The notes: a model not told the origin generated them from the sequence alone. A stretch of DNA of 64,000 nt from Halovenus salina (GCF_026410925.1 NZ_CP112972.1:2046001-2110000); one strand, 5' to 3'. Positions 7,618 to 17,160 are shown, counted from the stretch's first letter. A program made the numbers and translations.

Positions 7618-8469
7618 ATGCAACTCTTCCAGCGTCTCAAAACAGGATTTGTCCTGACGAAGGACAGTCTGCTCGTCATGCGACACAATCCAGAGCTGTT
7701 TCTGTTTCCGGCAGTCAGCGGTCTCGCCGGACTCGGCTTTCTCGCGGTGTTTCTGGGCGTGACCTTCGGCTTGATGGCCGCCAGTCTGGACGGTGTCGCC
7801 ATCGTCGCGCTCTTCGTCACCTACCTCGTGTTGACGTTCATCTCGTCGTTTTTCGCCGCGGCGCTGGTCCACCAGACACGCGAGGTCCTCGCCGGAAACG
7901 ACGCCTCACTCCGGGCGGGGATGGCGGCGGCCTGGGATGCCAAGGGACCGCTCGTTGTCTGGTCGCTCATCAGCGCGACCGTCGGGCTGATTATCAACGC
8001 AATCGAGAACTCGGACTCCCGACTCGGGCGTCTCATGGGGGCAATCTTCGGCGTCGCCTGGACGCTGATGACGTTTTTCGTCATCCCGGTCATCGTCTTC
8101 GAGCGGGTCTCGACCAAAGAGATGTTCACGCGTAGCGCCGGGACGTTCAAACAGACCTGGGGCGAGACGCCGATTAGCCTCCTCGGTATCAACGTCGTCT
8201 CGGCTGTCGTGGCGGTTCCGTTCCTCCTTCCCGGGTTCTATCTGTTCGAAACCGGTCTCGTCCCCGTCGGTATCGGGCTGGTGTTGGTCGGCGCGTTGCT
8301 GTCGTTTCTGGTCTCTCAGACGCTCCAGGGCGTGGTGAAGACGACGCTGTATCTCTACGCTAGCGACGGGACGCGCCCCGAGGAGTTCGATGATATCGAC
8401 TTCGGCGACCTCGCGGGCGAGCAACGCGGGACGGGCTCTCGGTCACCGATGGGTGGCGGCTTCCGCTAG
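7618..8469 (+). CDS. Conserved multi-pass membrane protein, DUF6159 type
   Basis: A 283-residue integral membrane protein of unknown function. From MQLFQRLKTGFVLTKDSLLV it has about six hydrophobic segments (near residues 32-55, 58-85, 115-135, 150-170, 195-215 and 222-248) and an acidic C-terminal tail. The pattern matches the family known as DUF6159. The start at 7618 is supported by the TATA box 25 bp upstream; a longer frame from 7537 would include that promoter and codes for non-conserved residues. It is convergent with cysS, the stops overlapping by 4 bp. Confidence 0.7.
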   Translation: MQLFQRLKTGFVLTKDSLLVMRHNPELFLFPAVSGLAGLGFLAVFLGVTFGLMAASLDGVAIVALFVTYLVLTFISSFFAAALVHQTREVLAGNDASLRAGMAAAWDAKGPLVVWSLISATVGLIINAIENSDSRLGRLMGAIFGVAWTLMTFFVIPVIVFERVSTKEMFTRSAGTFKQTWGETPISLLGINVVSAVVAVPFLLPGFYLFETGLVPVGIGLVLVGALLSFLVSQTLQGVVKTTLYLYASDGTRPEEFDDIDFGDLAGEQRGTGSRSPMGGGFR

Positions 8470-9953
8470 GGAAGTCGATACTCGGTTCCATCCCCGGTGT
8501 CTTGGACCTCGACACCCAACGCGTCGAGTTCGTCGCGCAGCGCGTCGGCGCGCTCGTAGTTGCCGGCCTCGCGCTCCTGTTCTCGCACGTCTAGTACCAG
8601 GTCCACGAGGTCGTCTGCGACCGACACGTCACCCTCCGCTGACGCACCGAGGGCAAGCCCCAGGACATCGCCGCCGAACTCTTCGACGGTCTCGACGGCA
8701 CGACGCAGATTCTGGTAGTCGTAGGTCGCGTGGTCGTCGACGTGGGCGTTGACGGCCCCGACGAGTTCGAGCAGACTTGCGAGTGCTCGCCGCGTGTTGA
8801 AATCGTCGTTCATCGCGGCCTCGAAGTCGTCGCGGGCGGTATCGACTGCCTCGCCCAGCGTGTCGTCGGTGACTGTCGTCGCTGCATCGACCGAATCGGC
8901 GGCATCGACGGCCCGCTCGTAGCCGCGTTCGAGCCGTTCCCAGCGCTCGATTGCCTCCTCGATGGTGTCGCTGCTGTAGGTCGCCGGGCTGTGATAGGCC
9001 GTCGACAGTAGGAACGTCCGGACGACGTTCGGGCCATACGCCTCGATTGCCTCGGCGACGGTCTCGAAGTTGCCAAGCGAGGACGACATCTTCTCCTCGT
9101 CTGGCGCATCGAGCAGGCGGACGTGGAGCCAGTAGCGGGCGAACGTCTCGCCCGTGGCGGCCTCACTCTGGGCGATTTCGTTCTCGTGGTGGGGAAAGAC
9201 GAGGTCCTGCCCGCCGACGTGGATGTCGATGGTGTCGTCAAGGTGGGTCATCGACATAGCGGAACACTCGATGTGCCAGCCCGGCCGCCCCTCGCCCCAG
9301 GGTGAGTCCCAGGTCTGTGCGGTCGCGGCAGCCGTCTCGGGGTCAGCCGCCCCGTCGTGTTGATGGTCTGCAATCTCGTCGGCAGCCACGCCGCCAGCCT
9401 TCCAGAGCGCGAAATCCGCCGGGTTGCGCTTCTCTGCCTGTTCGTCGTCGGCCCCCTGGGCTTCCATCTCGGCGGGCTCCTGGTTCGAGAGCTTGCCGTA
9501 CTCCTCGAAGGCGGTCACGTCGAAGTAGACAGAGCCGCCCGACTCGTAGGCGTACCCGCTCTCAACCAGCTCCTCGACAAGGTCGATAATCTCGGGGACG
9601 TGCTCGGAGACGCGGGGGTAGACCTCCGCCCGGCGGAGGTTGAGCGAGCGCATGTCTCGGATGATGTCCTCGATATACGACCGGGCGACTGTGCCTTCGT
9701 CGTCGCCGTTCTCGCCGACGCGGGCGACGATTTTCTCGTTCACGTCAGTGAAGTTCTCGACGTGGCGAACGTCGTACCCGAGCCACGAAAGCCAGCGGTG
9801 CATCACGTCGACGTGGACCCACCCGCGAGCGTGGCCGAGATGAGCCGGGTCCGAGGTGGTCAGGCCACAGTAGTACAACAAGACAGAGTCGGGGTCCTGT
9901 GGCTCGAAAACCTCTCGTTCGCCGGTGAGGGAGTTCGTCACTCGAAGCGTCAT
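8466..9953 (-). CDS. cysS: Cysteinyl-tRNA synthetase
   Basis: Class Ia synthetase charging tRNA-Cys; 495 residues, normal for the family. The HIGH-type signature is [12 protein letters not shown] near residue 38 and the KMSKS-type signature is [10 protein letters not shown] near residue 288. Zn-site features include YYCGLT near 27 and [14 protein letters not shown] near 225, followed by [18 protein letters not shown]. The C-terminal part is the DALR-like anticodon-binding region. No alternative Cys-tRNA route (SepRS/SepCysS) is visible here. Confidence 0.95.
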   Translation of the reverse strand: MTLRVTNSLTGEREVFEPQDPDSVLLYYCGLTTSDPAHLGHARGWVHVDVMHRWLSWLGYDVRHVENFTDVNEKIVARVGENGDDEGTVARSYIEDIIRDMRSLNLRRAEVYPRVSEHVPEIIDLVEELVESGYAYESGGSVYFDVTAFEEYGKLSNQEPAEMEAQGADDEQAEKRNPADFALWKAGGVAADEIADHQHDGAADPETAAATAQTWDSPWGEGRPGWHIECSAMSMTHLDDTIDIHVGGQDLVFPHHENEIAQSEAATGETFARYWLHVRLLDAPDEEKMSSSLGNFETVAEAIEAYGPNVVRTFLLSTAYHSPATYSSDTIEEAIERWERLERGYERAVDAADSVDAATTVTDDTLGEAVDTARDDFEAAMNDDFNTRRALASLLELVGAVNAHVDDHATYDYQNLRRAVETVEEFGGDVLGLALGASAEGDVSVADDLVDLVLDVREQEREAGNYERADALRDELDALGVEVQDTGDGTEYRLP

Positions 9954-10042
9954 TACATCTACCTACGTGGGTGGGCGCTTCAAGCCTGTGGAACTCACTC
10001 TGCCAGCGCATCAGACCGTTTTGAGCGAGTTCGCATCACCAT

Positions 10043-10708
10043 TCACTCAAATCTCACTACTTGCTCGCCGCTCTCGACCGGGTCCGGGGCGCGCGTCGCA
10101 ATCGTGTCGCTGTCGATTTCTTCCGGGTCCCGGTACTCCTCTTCGTCGGCCTGCAGTTGTTCGGTATCGAACTCGACCCGGTCCCCGCCGGTGTCTTCGA
10201 TGGCGTATACAACGCCGCTCGGCGGCGAGGCTCCGCCGTCCCATGACCCGGCATCTCGGTCGATTCCTGCCGTCGCCCCGGCGCTCCGGAGCAGAAACAC
10301 CGCCGTGCGCTCCTCGTACACGTCGAGTTCCTCCGTCCTGTGGATGCGTGCGTAGACGTTCGTAACGTAGGACGACGACTCTCGGTAGCCACAGACGATC
10401 TCGTGAGTCGCGTAGGCTCGCTCGAAGGCTTCGACGTACTCGATGAGGCTCTCGTCGGTGAATGTCTGCGGTGGCTCGGGATAGGATACGGGCTCTGCAG
10501 TTTCGTAGGAGTTGCTGTCGAGAAAGCCCTCCTGGCACTCGATAGTCTTCGACTCGGATGGGCACGTCGGCCCAAGGACACCGTCCGCACGGTCGGATTC
10601 GGACGGTTCCCAGTCGGGGAACGAGCAGCCGTCGGCGCGGCCACCAACACAGCCCGCAACCGTCATTAACGTGGCACTGAGCGCTCCCAGGAGGGCCCGT
10701 CGTCGCAT
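10043..10708 (-). CDS. Haloarchaeal lipoprotein of unknown function
   Basis: A 221-residue secreted lipoprotein. MRRRALLGALSATLMTVAGC is a Tat-like signal with lipobox (Cys20). The mature part has several cysteines (near residues 28, 49, 58 and 105), possibly disulfide-bonded, and an acidic C-terminus. No enzyme motif is recognised. A TATA-like TTTTTTAT (10733-10740, minus strand) sits 25 bp upstream, so the transcript is probably leaderless. It lies between cysS and argF on the same strand but has its own promoter, so it is probably not part of the arginine operon. Confidence 0.65.
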   Translation of the reverse strand: MRRRALLGALSATLMTVAGCVGGRADGCSFPDWEPSESDRADGVLGPTCPSESKTIECQEGFLDSNSYETAEPVSYPEPPQTFTDESLIEYVEAFERAYATHEIVCGYRESSSYVTNVYARIHRTEELDVYEERTAVFLLRSAGATAGIDRDAGSWDGGASPPSGVVYAIEDTGGDRVEFDTEQLQADEEEYRDPEEIDSDTIATRAPDPVESGEQVVRFE

Positions 10709-10732
10709 AGGTTGTGGCTTGTTTTGCCACGC

Positions 10733-10748
10733 ATAAAAAATTATTTAC
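10733..10748 (-). terminator. T-rich stretch: argF terminator and lipoprotein TATA box
   Basis: On the minus strand the sequence reads GTAAATAATTTTTTATGC, about 20 bp past the argF stop. The T-run is a plausible terminator of the long arginine operon. TTTTTTAT is also correctly spaced (25 bp) to be the TATA box of the following lipoprotein gene. Confidence 0.45.
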
Positions 10749-10767
10749 AATCTGGCACTTGCGGAAC

Positions 10768-11700
10768 TTACTCTGCCAGCCACGTCAGCAGTCCGTTCTG
10801 TGCGTGCAGGCGGTTCTCAGCCTGTTGCCAGACGAGGGCGTTCTCGCTTTCGAGGGTTTCGTCGGTTATCTCCTCGCCGCGGTGGGCTGGCAGACAGTGC
10901 ATCACCGGGCGGTCGCCGACCAGCGAGGGCGTCACCTGAAACCCCGCAAAGTCGTCGAGGCGCTGGTCGCGCTCGTCGCCCTGGCCCATGCTGACCCAAA
11001 CGTCGGTGTAGACGAGGTCTGCGTCCGCGACTGCGGCCTCGGGGTCGTTCGTCTCGGTTGGAGCCGTCCCGACCGACGTGGCCCGTTCGCGCACGCTGTC
11101 GTCGATTTCGTACCCCTCTGGCGTGGCAACCGTCAGGTCCAGCTCCGTCATCGCCGCGCCCAGCGCGAAGGACTGACAGACGTTGTTACCGTCGCCGACC
11201 CAGGCCACGCTGACATCGAGGTCGCCGAACTGCTCGCGAATCGTCAGCAGGTCGGCGAGTGTCTGGCAGGGGTGGGCGTCATCGGTCAGGGCGTTGACCA
11301 CCGGCACGCCCGCGTACTTGGCTAGGTCGACTACGTCGCCGTGGTCGAAGACGCGGGCGATGATGAAATCGACGTAGCCCGACAGCGCCCGGGCGGTGTC
11401 ACAGATTGGCTCCCCGTGGCCGAGGTGGATGTCCTCAGGGCCGAGGAAGATCGCGTGGCCGCCCAGCTGTGTCATCCCGGTCTCGAAGGAGACACGGGTG
11501 CGCGTCGAGGGCTTCTCGAAGAGCATCGCCATGGTCTGGCCTGCGAGGGGCTGGGCTCGCTCGGCCGGGGCGGTTGCTTTTCGCGCCGCGGCGTCGTCGA
11601 GAACCGTCTCCAGTTCCTCGCTCGTGAGGTCGTCAATGGTGACTAGGTTGCGGTGCGCGTCTGTCTGTGGGTTGTTCATGGTTGAATTTGCTAGACTCAT
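10768..11700 (-). CDS. argF: Ornithine carbamoyltransferase
   Basis: Forms citrulline from ornithine and carbamoyl phosphate. The carbamoyl-phosphate motif is FEKPSTRTRVSFE near residue 63, DDAHPCQTLADLL near 135 is the second signature, and MHCLPAHRGEEI near 264 is the ornithine-site loop. Start choice: the ATG at 11700 (MSLANSTMNNPQ) overlaps the argE stop as ATGA, implying coupling; an internal ATG at 11679 gives a more typical N-terminus. The frame stays open far upstream to 12192, but that part is antisense-like argE sequence. It is the last gene of the operon. Carbamoyl-phosphate synthase genes are not in this window. Confidence 0.93.
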   Translation of the reverse strand: MSLANSTMNNPQTDAHRNLVTIDDLTSEELETVLDDAAARKATAPAERAQPLAGQTMAMLFEKPSTRTRVSFETGMTQLGGHAIFLGPEDIHLGHGEPICDTARALSGYVDFIIARVFDHGDVVDLAKYAGVPVVNALTDDAHPCQTLADLLTIREQFGDLDVSVAWVGDGNNVCQSFALGAAMTELDLTVATPEGYEIDDSVRERATSVGTAPTETNDPEAAVADADLVYTDVWVSMGQGDERDQRLDDFAGFQVTPSLVGDRPVMHCLPAHRGEEITDETLESENALVWQQAENRLHAQNGLLTWLAE

Positions 11701-12743
11701 GGGTTCAGTAGCTGTTCGGTCGCTGTCGTCAGTACCTCGCTCGCCCTGTCGAGTTCCGACAGGACGAGGTGTTCGTTCGGCGTGTGGTCGAGCGCCGAGT
11801 CGCCGGGACCGTAGGTGACCATCGGACACGCCCAGGCCTCCGCGAAGAGGTTCATGTCGCTGGTTCCGGTCTTGCGGAGCAGGCTGGGTTCGCCGCCGGC
11901 CTCGCGGATGGCGACACGGAAGGCTCGGGCAACCGGCGTCCGCGGACTCGCTGTCACCGGCTCGATTCCCTCCGAGAACGAGAGGCTTCCCGCCGCCGTC
12001 GCCTCGCTCACGGCCTCGCGGACGCTCTCGACAGTCTCGTCGGGCGGTATCCGGAACTCGACATCCATCGTCGCGGTGACGCCCATCCCGTCGTCGGTCG
12101 ACCCGCCGTCGACCGCGCGCGGCTTGCAGGTCACGCGCTCGAACACGTCGCCTGCCGTCGTGGCAACTGACTCCTCGATACGGTCGTACCACGAGAGCGC
12201 CGCCTCGACAGCGTTTTTTTCGGGGCCGGCCGCGTGTGCCGATTCGGTCTCAACCTCGTAGGTCGCGGTCAGGATGCCCCGATAGCCGAGCGTGACGGCA
12301 TCCCAGCCCGAGGGTTCGCCGTTGATGACTGCCTCGGGAGCGTCGCGCGTGGCGACGACGTGGCGCGCCCCCCGCGAGTCGGTCTCCTCGCCGACGACGC
12401 CGAGAAAACTCGCGCCGGTCTCGACGGCGGCGACGGCCATCGCCGCAAGCGGTCCCTTCGCGTCGACGCTGCCCCGTCCCCACAGCGCCGGCTCGCCGGC
12501 CTCGGTCTGTTCGATACGGATGGGAACCTCGCCGGGGACGGTGTCGAGATGCGAGGTGAGCAAGACGCCGTCGTCGGCTGGCGCGTGGACGTTGCCGACC
12601 TCGTCGGTGAACGCCTCGCGGCCGTGCTCCTGGAAAAAGGCAAGCAGCCGCTCTGCGCACTCGTCCTCGTCGCCGCTGACCGATGGGGTCTCGACCAGTT
12701 CGACGAGCAGATCGCGAACGTCGGTCGCCGTCGCCGCACTCAT
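11697..12743 (-). CDS. argE: [Amino-group carrier protein]-ornithine hydrolase (LysK/ArgE type)
   Basis: An M20-family zinc peptidase that releases ornithine from the carrier protein ArgW; 348 residues. Metal-site motifs are LLTSHLDTVPGE near residue 60, WGRGSVDAKGPLAAM near 88 and GVVGEETDSRG near 116; the conserved GTSDMNLF is near 292. The context (argW, X, C, B, D in order) separates it from bacterial acetylornithine deacetylase. It overlaps argD upstream and argF downstream by 4 bp each, so translation is likely coupled. Confidence 0.9.
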   Translation of the reverse strand: MSAATATDVRDLLVELVETPSVSGDEDECAERLLAFFQEHGREAFTDEVGNVHAPADDGVLLTSHLDTVPGEVPIRIEQTEAGEPALWGRGSVDAKGPLAAMAVAAVETGASFLGVVGEETDSRGARHVVATRDAPEAVINGEPSGWDAVTLGYRGILTATYEVETESAHAAGPEKNAVEAALSWYDRIEESVATTAGDVFERVTCKPRAVDGGSTDDGMGVTATMDVEFRIPPDETVESVREAVSEATAAGSLSFSEGIEPVTASPRTPVARAFRVAIREAGGEPSLLRKTGTSDMNLFAEAWACPMVTYGPGDSALDHTPNEHLVLSELDRASEVLTTATEQLLNP

Positions 12744-13867
12744 CCTATCACCGCCCCGAGCGCGTCGACAGCCCGGTCTATCTCGGCCTCGGTCGCGACA
12801 AGCGGCGGCAGGAGACGGACCACGGTTCGGCCCGCGGTCAGAACGAGTACCCCGTGGCTCATCGCCAGTTCGCGGGCGACGGCACCGGCACTTGATTTCA
12901 GCTCGATGCCGACCATCAGCCCGTCGCCGCGGATATCCCGGACGCTATCCCCGAGTTCGCGTTCGAGTGCCTCGCGCAGGGAGGCCCCCATCTCTGCGGC
13001 GTGGGCCGGCACAGCCTCCTCCTGGAGCGTCGAAACTGTCGCCTCGGCGGCCGCGGCGACGACAGGGTTGCCGCCGAAGGTCGAGGCGTGGTCGCCGTAC
13101 CCCTCGGCAATCCAGTCCTGGCATAGCGTCGCGCCGATGGGGAGTCCGTTGGCGAGTCCCTTCGCGCTCGTCACCATGTCGGGGACGACGCCGGCGCGCT
13201 CACAGGCCCATAGCTCGCCCGTCCGGCCGAGGCCGGTCTGAATCTCGTCACAGATGAGCGCCGCGTTCGCGTCCGTGGTCGCCTCGCGTGCCGTCTCTAA
13301 GAAATCGGTCGTCGCGGGGTTGATGCCGCCCTCGCCCTGGATCGGTTCGAGGATGACTCCGGCGGTGTCGTCGTCGACGGCCTCGGCGAGTGCCTCGCTG
13401 TCGTTGTAGGGGACGAACTCGACGCCTGGAACCAGCGGCTCGTAGGGCTCCTTGTATTTGGATTTCCAGGTCGTCGACAGCGCGCCCATCGTCCGGCCGT
13501 GGAAGGCCTGCATCGTCGAGACGATTTTCTCGCTGCCGGTCGCCGCGCGGGCGAACTTGAGAGCGGCCTCGACGGCCTCGGTCCCGGAGCTACAGAGCCA
13601 AACGTTCTCGATGCCAGCCGGCGCGGCCCCGGCGAGTGTCTCGTAGAGTTGCTCGCGGATCGCCACCGGATAGGAGGCCTGGACGTAGGTCAGCGCCGAG
13701 AGCTGTTCGGCGGCTGCGGACTCCACGCCCCCGTGGCCGTGACCGAGGGGCACGCAAGCGTAGCTCGCGCCGAAATCGAGGTACTCGTTGCCGGCGGTGT
13801 CGGTCAACGTGAGTCCGTCGCCCGATTCGATCTGTATCGGCTTCTGTGAGTAGACAAAATCACTCAT
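12740..13867 (-). CDS. argD: [Amino-group carrier protein]-glutamate-semialdehyde aminotransferase (LysJ/ArgD type)
   Basis: A class-III PLP aminotransferase of 375 residues that aminates ArgW-bound glutamate semialdehyde, with glutamate as donor. SSGTEAVEAALKFAR (near 93) binds the cofactor phosphate, ALICDEIQTGLGRTG (near 203) holds the PLP aspartate, and TSAKGLANGLPIGA (near 235) holds the Schiff-base lysine. It overlaps argB by 4 bp (13864-13867) and argE by 4 bp. In organisms with a single such enzyme it may also act on lysine intermediates; I cannot judge that here. Confidence 0.9.
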   Translation of the reverse strand: MSDFVYSQKPIQIESGDGLTLTDTAGNEYLDFGASYACVPLGHGHGGVESAAAEQLSALTYVQASYPVAIREQLYETLAGAAPAGIENVWLCSSGTEAVEAALKFARAATGSEKIVSTMQAFHGRTMGALSTTWKSKYKEPYEPLVPGVEFVPYNDSEALAEAVDDDTAGVILEPIQGEGGINPATTDFLETAREATTDANAALICDEIQTGLGRTGELWACERAGVVPDMVTSAKGLANGLPIGATLCQDWIAEGYGDHASTFGGNPVVAAAAEATVSTLQEEAVPAHAAEMGASLREALERELGDSVRDIRGDGLMVGIELKSSAGAVARELAMSHGVLVLTAGRTVVRLLPPLVATEAEIDRAVDALGAVIG

Positions 13868-14733
13868 GTCGTATCGACCTCCTGGGCTTCACCGCCCGCT
13901 TGGGACTCCTTCTCTGCCAGGGCACCTGGCGTGACGTGGGTGCCGCCGCCGTCGAGTGCATCTCTCACCGGCCGGTCGGCTCCGGCGTCGCCGACGATTG
14001 CGGCCGGCGCGCCAGCCGACAGCGCGTCCTCGACAGCCATCACTTTCCGGCCCATCCCACCCTCGGCGGCCGTCGACAGACCCTCCCAGGCTGCTGGCGT
14101 CTCGACGCGCTCGATGAGGGTCCCATCGGCGTCGAAGACGCCGGGCACGTCCGTCAGGAAGACGACCGTCGCCGAGAGCGCGCCAGCGACTGCCGCCGCC
14201 ACGCCGTCAGCGTCAGTGTTGACTGGCGTCACCTCCCCGTCGTCACCTCCCGCCATCGGCGGGCAGACCACCGGCGTGTAGCCGTCGGCCAGAAGCGAGT
14301 CGAGCAGGTCGGTATCCACCGACTCTAGCCGACCGGAGTGGTCGCCCCGGCGAATCTTGCGCTTTCCGTCTTCGAGAACCCGGACCGCCGAGGTGCGCGG
14401 TCCGGTGAGGAGACCGCCGTCGACGCCGGAGAGACCGACCGCGTCGACGCCAGCCGACTGGAGGCCGGCGACCAGTTCTGTGTTCACCAGCCCGGGGAGG
14501 ACCATCTCGAAGACTTCCATCGTCTCTGCGTCGGTGAACCGGCCGACGACGCCGTCGGGCGTCTCGACGTACTCGGGAGTCATCCCGAGTGATTCGAGCG
14601 TGTCGTCGACGGCCGTCGACCCGCCGTGGGTGACGACGACCTCCGTACCCTCTGCGACCAGTTCGGCCACGTCCTCCAGCGCGCCCGCCGGGTCGACCGC
14701 GCGAGCGCCGCCGATCTTGACGACGACGGTCAC
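13864..14733 (-). CDS. argB: [Amino-group carrier protein]-glutamate kinase (LysZ/ArgB type)
   Basis: An amino-acid-kinase-family enzyme that phosphorylates the side-chain carboxylate of ArgW-bound glutamate. VVVKIGGARAVDPAG at the N-terminus binds ATP; EVVVTHGGST near residue 50 and the late VNTDADGVAAAVAGAL are family signatures. I chose GTG at 14733 because GGAGGT lies 6-7 nt upstream of it; the in-frame TTG at 14748 would place that ribosome site inside the gene. This gives about 289 residues. It is followed directly by argD with a 4 bp overlap. Confidence 0.88.
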   Translation of the reverse strand: MTVVVKIGGARAVDPAGALEDVAELVAEGTEVVVTHGGSTAVDDTLESLGMTPEYVETPDGVVGRFTDAETMEVFEMVLPGLVNTELVAGLQSAGVDAVGLSGVDGGLLTGPRTSAVRVLEDGKRKIRRGDHSGRLESVDTDLLDSLLADGYTPVVCPPMAGGDDGEVTPVNTDADGVAAAVAGALSATVVFLTDVPGVFDADGTLIERVETPAAWEGLSTAAEGGMGRKVMAVEDALSAGAPAAIVGDAGADRPVRDALDGGGTHVTPGALAEKESQAGGEAQEVDTT

Positions 14734-14800
14734 GCGCGCCACCTCCAAGTGGTGGTGTCATGGCCCACACAGCAAAGCGAGCGGGAACGTCTCGACGTCG

Positions 14801-15835
14801 TCATGGCGAACCCACCGGGTGGAGCCCGCGAGCGTCCAGTCCGGCCGTCTCCTCGACGCCGAGTGCGACATTTGCTGCCTGTACGGCCTGTCCTGCCGCG
14901 CCTTTCATCACGTTGTCAATCGCTGAGACAACGACGAGACGCTCGCTTCCGGGGTCGAGCGCGAACCCGACCTCGGCGCGGTTGGTGCCGGCCACCGTCT
15001 TGGGTTCGGGGTAGCGATAGACGCCGCTCCCGCCCGCGACAAGGTCGACGAATGGTTCGTCCTCGTAGCTGTCGCGGTAGATTTCCCAGAGGTCGGCCTT
15101 CGAGACCGGCCCGTCGGGGAAGACGTGACAGGTCGCTGACGCGCCACGGACCATATCGACGGCGTGGGCGCTGAAGGCCACATCGAGCCCGAGATAGGCT
15201 GCAATCTCGGCCTCGTGGCGGTGGCCGGTCGGCGCATACGGGCGGACGACGCCAGAGCGTTCGGGGTGTGAGGCGGCCTCTCCCCCGCCCGTCCCGCCCT
15301 CGCTCGACCCGACTTTCACGTCGACGACGACCCGCTCGTCGCCGGCGAGCACGTCGCCGACCAGCGGCAACAGGCCGAGTATCGACGCCGTCGCGTTACA
15401 GCCCCCGACCGCGACCAGGTCGGCACCCGGCAGGGCTTCGCGGTTGAACTCTGGCAGGCCGTAGACGGCCGACTCCAGGAGCTCCGGGCGGCTGTGGCCG
15501 TCGTAGTACTCTTCGTAGGGGCCGACATCGGGGAGTCTGAAATCCGCCGAGAGGTCGACGACCGTGTCGGCCGCGTCCTGGAAGCGGTCGATTTCGGCCA
15601 TCGAGACGCCGTGGGGCGTCGCCGCGAACAGGAGGTCGACACTCGCCAGCTCCTCTGGACTCGAAAACCGCAGGTCCACGTCCCGGAGGTTCGGGTGGAC
15701 GTGACCGAGGGTGCGGTTCTCTTTCCCGCGGCTGGTCGCCTGGACCAGCTCGATTGCGGGGTGGTCGACGAGCAGGCGACAGAGCTCGCCGCCGGCGAAG
15801 CCGCTCGCGCCGACGACGCTTGCGGTGTAGCTCAT
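14801..15835 (-). CDS. argC: [Amino-group carrier protein]-glutamyl-phosphate reductase (LysY/ArgC type)
   Basis: NADPH-dependent reduction of the ArgW-bound glutamyl phosphate to the semialdehyde; 344 residues. The Rossmann motif VVGASGFAGGELCRLL is at residues about 7-22 and the catalytic cysteine is in AVGGCNATASILGLLPL near 150. A PEPKTVAGTNRAEVGF loop follows near 292. The ATG at 15835 has GGAGGT 7 nt upstream, which decides it over the in-frame GTG at 15844. The argX stop (15837-15839) lies directly before this start. A 67 bp gap separates it from argB, the largest within the downstream set. Confidence 0.92.
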   Translation of the reverse strand: MSYTASVVGASGFAGGELCRLLVDHPAIELVQATSRGKENRTLGHVHPNLRDVDLRFSSPEELASVDLLFAATPHGVSMAEIDRFQDAADTVVDLSADFRLPDVGPYEEYYDGHSRPELLESAVYGLPEFNREALPGADLVAVGGCNATASILGLLPLVGDVLAGDERVVVDVKVGSSEGGTGGGEAASHPERSGVVRPYAPTGHRHEAEIAAYLGLDVAFSAHAVDMVRGASATCHVFPDGPVSKADLWEIYRDSYEDEPFVDLVAGGSGVYRYPEPKTVAGTNRAEVGFALDPGSERLVVVSAIDNVMKGAAGQAVQAANVALGVEETAGLDARGLHPVGSP

Positions 15836-15836
15836 T

Positions 15837-16706
15837 TCAGTCACCTCCGGCCACAGGAGCCGTCTGGACCGTCGATTCGACCCAGTCGACGACAGCGCCG
15901 GGCACGTCGGCCTCGACGGCGTCGTTCAGCGCCTTGAACTCGACGGTGTGGTTGATTTCGTGGACGGTGTATCCCTCGCCGGTCTCCATCAGGTCGACGC
16001 CGAGCAGGCCGCCGCCGACCGCCTCGCTCGCCCGCGCGACGAGGTCCGAAACCTCGTCGTCGACAGCGAAGGCCGCGGTTTCGGCTCCGGCGGCGGCGTT
16101 TGTCACCCAGTGGTCGCCCGAGCGACTCATCGCGGCGACGGCCTCGCCGTCACAGGCCAGCACGCGGATGTCCCGGCCCGGCTTCTCGACGAACTCTTGG
16201 ACGTAGAAGACGCTGTGTTCGTAGTGACCGAGCGTCTCCTTGTGTTCGAGCACCGCCTCCGCGGCCGAGCGGGAGTCGATTTTCGCCAGCAGGCGACCCC
16301 ACGAGCCGACGACCGGCTTCAACACACAGGGGTAGCCGAAGGACTTGATGGCTTCGAGTGCCGCGTCCGTCGTGAACGCTACCGTCGTCGTCGGCGTCGG
16401 GACGCCTGCTGCCTCAAGCGCAAGACTCGTCTCGACTTTGTCGGCACAGGTCTTCGCGGTCTCGGCGCTGTTGACGACCGGAATTCCGTAGGCCTCAGCG
16501 AACCGCGTGAGGTAGGTACTCCGGCTGGTCGCCAGACAACGGTCGAGCAGGACGTCGACCTCGGTCAGCGCCGCCGGCGGGTCGGCGAGGTCGAACGCTA
16601 GGTCGCGGACATCGATCTTCTCGACCTCGTGGCCGCGCTCGCGCAACGCCGAGAGCAACAGCTTCTCGTCGTGGCGAATCCGCGAGTAGCAGAGTCCGAC
16701 CTTCAC
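15837..16706 (-). CDS. argX: Glutamate-[carrier protein] ligase ArgX (RimK/LysX ATP-grasp family)
   Basis: Uses ATP to join the alpha-amino group of glutamate to the C-terminal glutamate of ArgW, so protecting it for the later steps. The 289-residue protein has an N-terminal Rossmann-like part (MKVGLCYSRIRHDEKLL), VVNSAETAKTCADK near residue 80, the ATP-grasp region FGYPCVLKPVVGSWGRL near 120, and the Mg-binding VDLMETGEGYTVHEINHTVEF near 247. GTG at 16706 is preferred because GAGGT lies 7 nt upstream. Specificity for glutamate rather than aminoadipate is inferred from the arginine gene context. Confidence 0.9.
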   Translation of the reverse strand: MKVGLCYSRIRHDEKLLLSALRERGHEVEKIDVRDLAFDLADPPAALTEVDVLLDRCLATSRSTYLTRFAEAYGIPVVNSAETAKTCADKVETSLALEAAGVPTPTTTVAFTTDAALEAIKSFGYPCVLKPVVGSWGRLLAKIDSRSAAEAVLEHKETLGHYEHSVFYVQEFVEKPGRDIRVLACDGEAVAAMSRSGDHWVTNAAAGAETAAFAVDDEVSDLVARASEAVGGGLLGVDLMETGEGYTVHEINHTVEFKALNDAVEADVPGAVVDWVESTVQTAPVAGGD

Positions 16707-16739
16707 TGCCACCACCTCGAAGGTCCACCTGTCTGCACG

Positions 16740-16904
16740 TCACTCACCCCAGTCTTGCTGTAATTCGGGTGCGACATCCACCTCGACGGGGTCGACCCCG
16801 AGCACTTCGAGCTCTGCGCCGCAGGTCGAACAGTCGAGTATCTCTCCAGCTTCGATACCGTCGTACAGGGACAGTTCGGTCCCGCACTCGATGCAGTCTG
16901 CCAT
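16740..16904 (-). CDS. argW: Amino-group carrier protein ArgW (LysW family)
   Basis: A 54-residue acidic carrier whose C-terminal glutamate is the attachment point for glutamate during ornithine synthesis. It has a zinc ribbon with CIEC near residues 4-7 and CSTC near 29-32, and ends in the family signature DWGE. The ATG at 16904 is supported by a TATA box at 16932-16938, 28 bp upstream. It is the first gene of the argW-X-C-B-D-E-F operon. It is easily missed because of its size. Confidence 0.93.
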   Translation of the reverse strand: MADCIECGTELSLYDGIEAGEILDCSTCGAELEVLGVDPVEVDVAPELQQDWGE

Positions 16905-17160
16905 TGTACTTCTCACTCGGCAGCCGCACAACTTAATACTTTTGAAAATATAATTTGACTTATAGTAATGTAGTCCAATCTAACCGGGCCAAGAGGGCAT
17001 GAAAATCGCGTTTTCTGATTCCAACATCAGAATTATGTCACTATCCCCAGACGGGGATGGTCGTGGTCGTCGTGCCGGGAGTCGTCGAGGGGGTGCTCCA
17101 GGCGAAACGGTGGCCTTGGCTCTCGGACTGCCGACGAGCCCCGTCCGGTATCTCTCTGTC
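16905..17160 (-). promoter_or_regulatory. argW operon promoter and argH 3' hairpin
   Basis: TATTAAG (minus strand, 16932-16938) lies 28 bp before the argW ATG and fits a haloarchaeal TATA box for a leaderless message. An AT-rich tract precedes it (16940-16975). At 17013-17032 a perfect 7 bp stem, TTCTGAT-N6-ATCAGAA, lies past the argH stop and could end argGH transcripts. An in-frame 62-codon frame starting at 17168 overlaps the argH stop but is Pro/Arg-rich; I do not call it a gene. Confidence 0.5.

Noticed and set aside
10768-12192. Ornithine carbamoyltransferase extended to about 474 residues
   Set aside because: The extra N-terminal part is Arg-rich, out of frame with argE and reads through it; the argF fold begins near 11679-11700.
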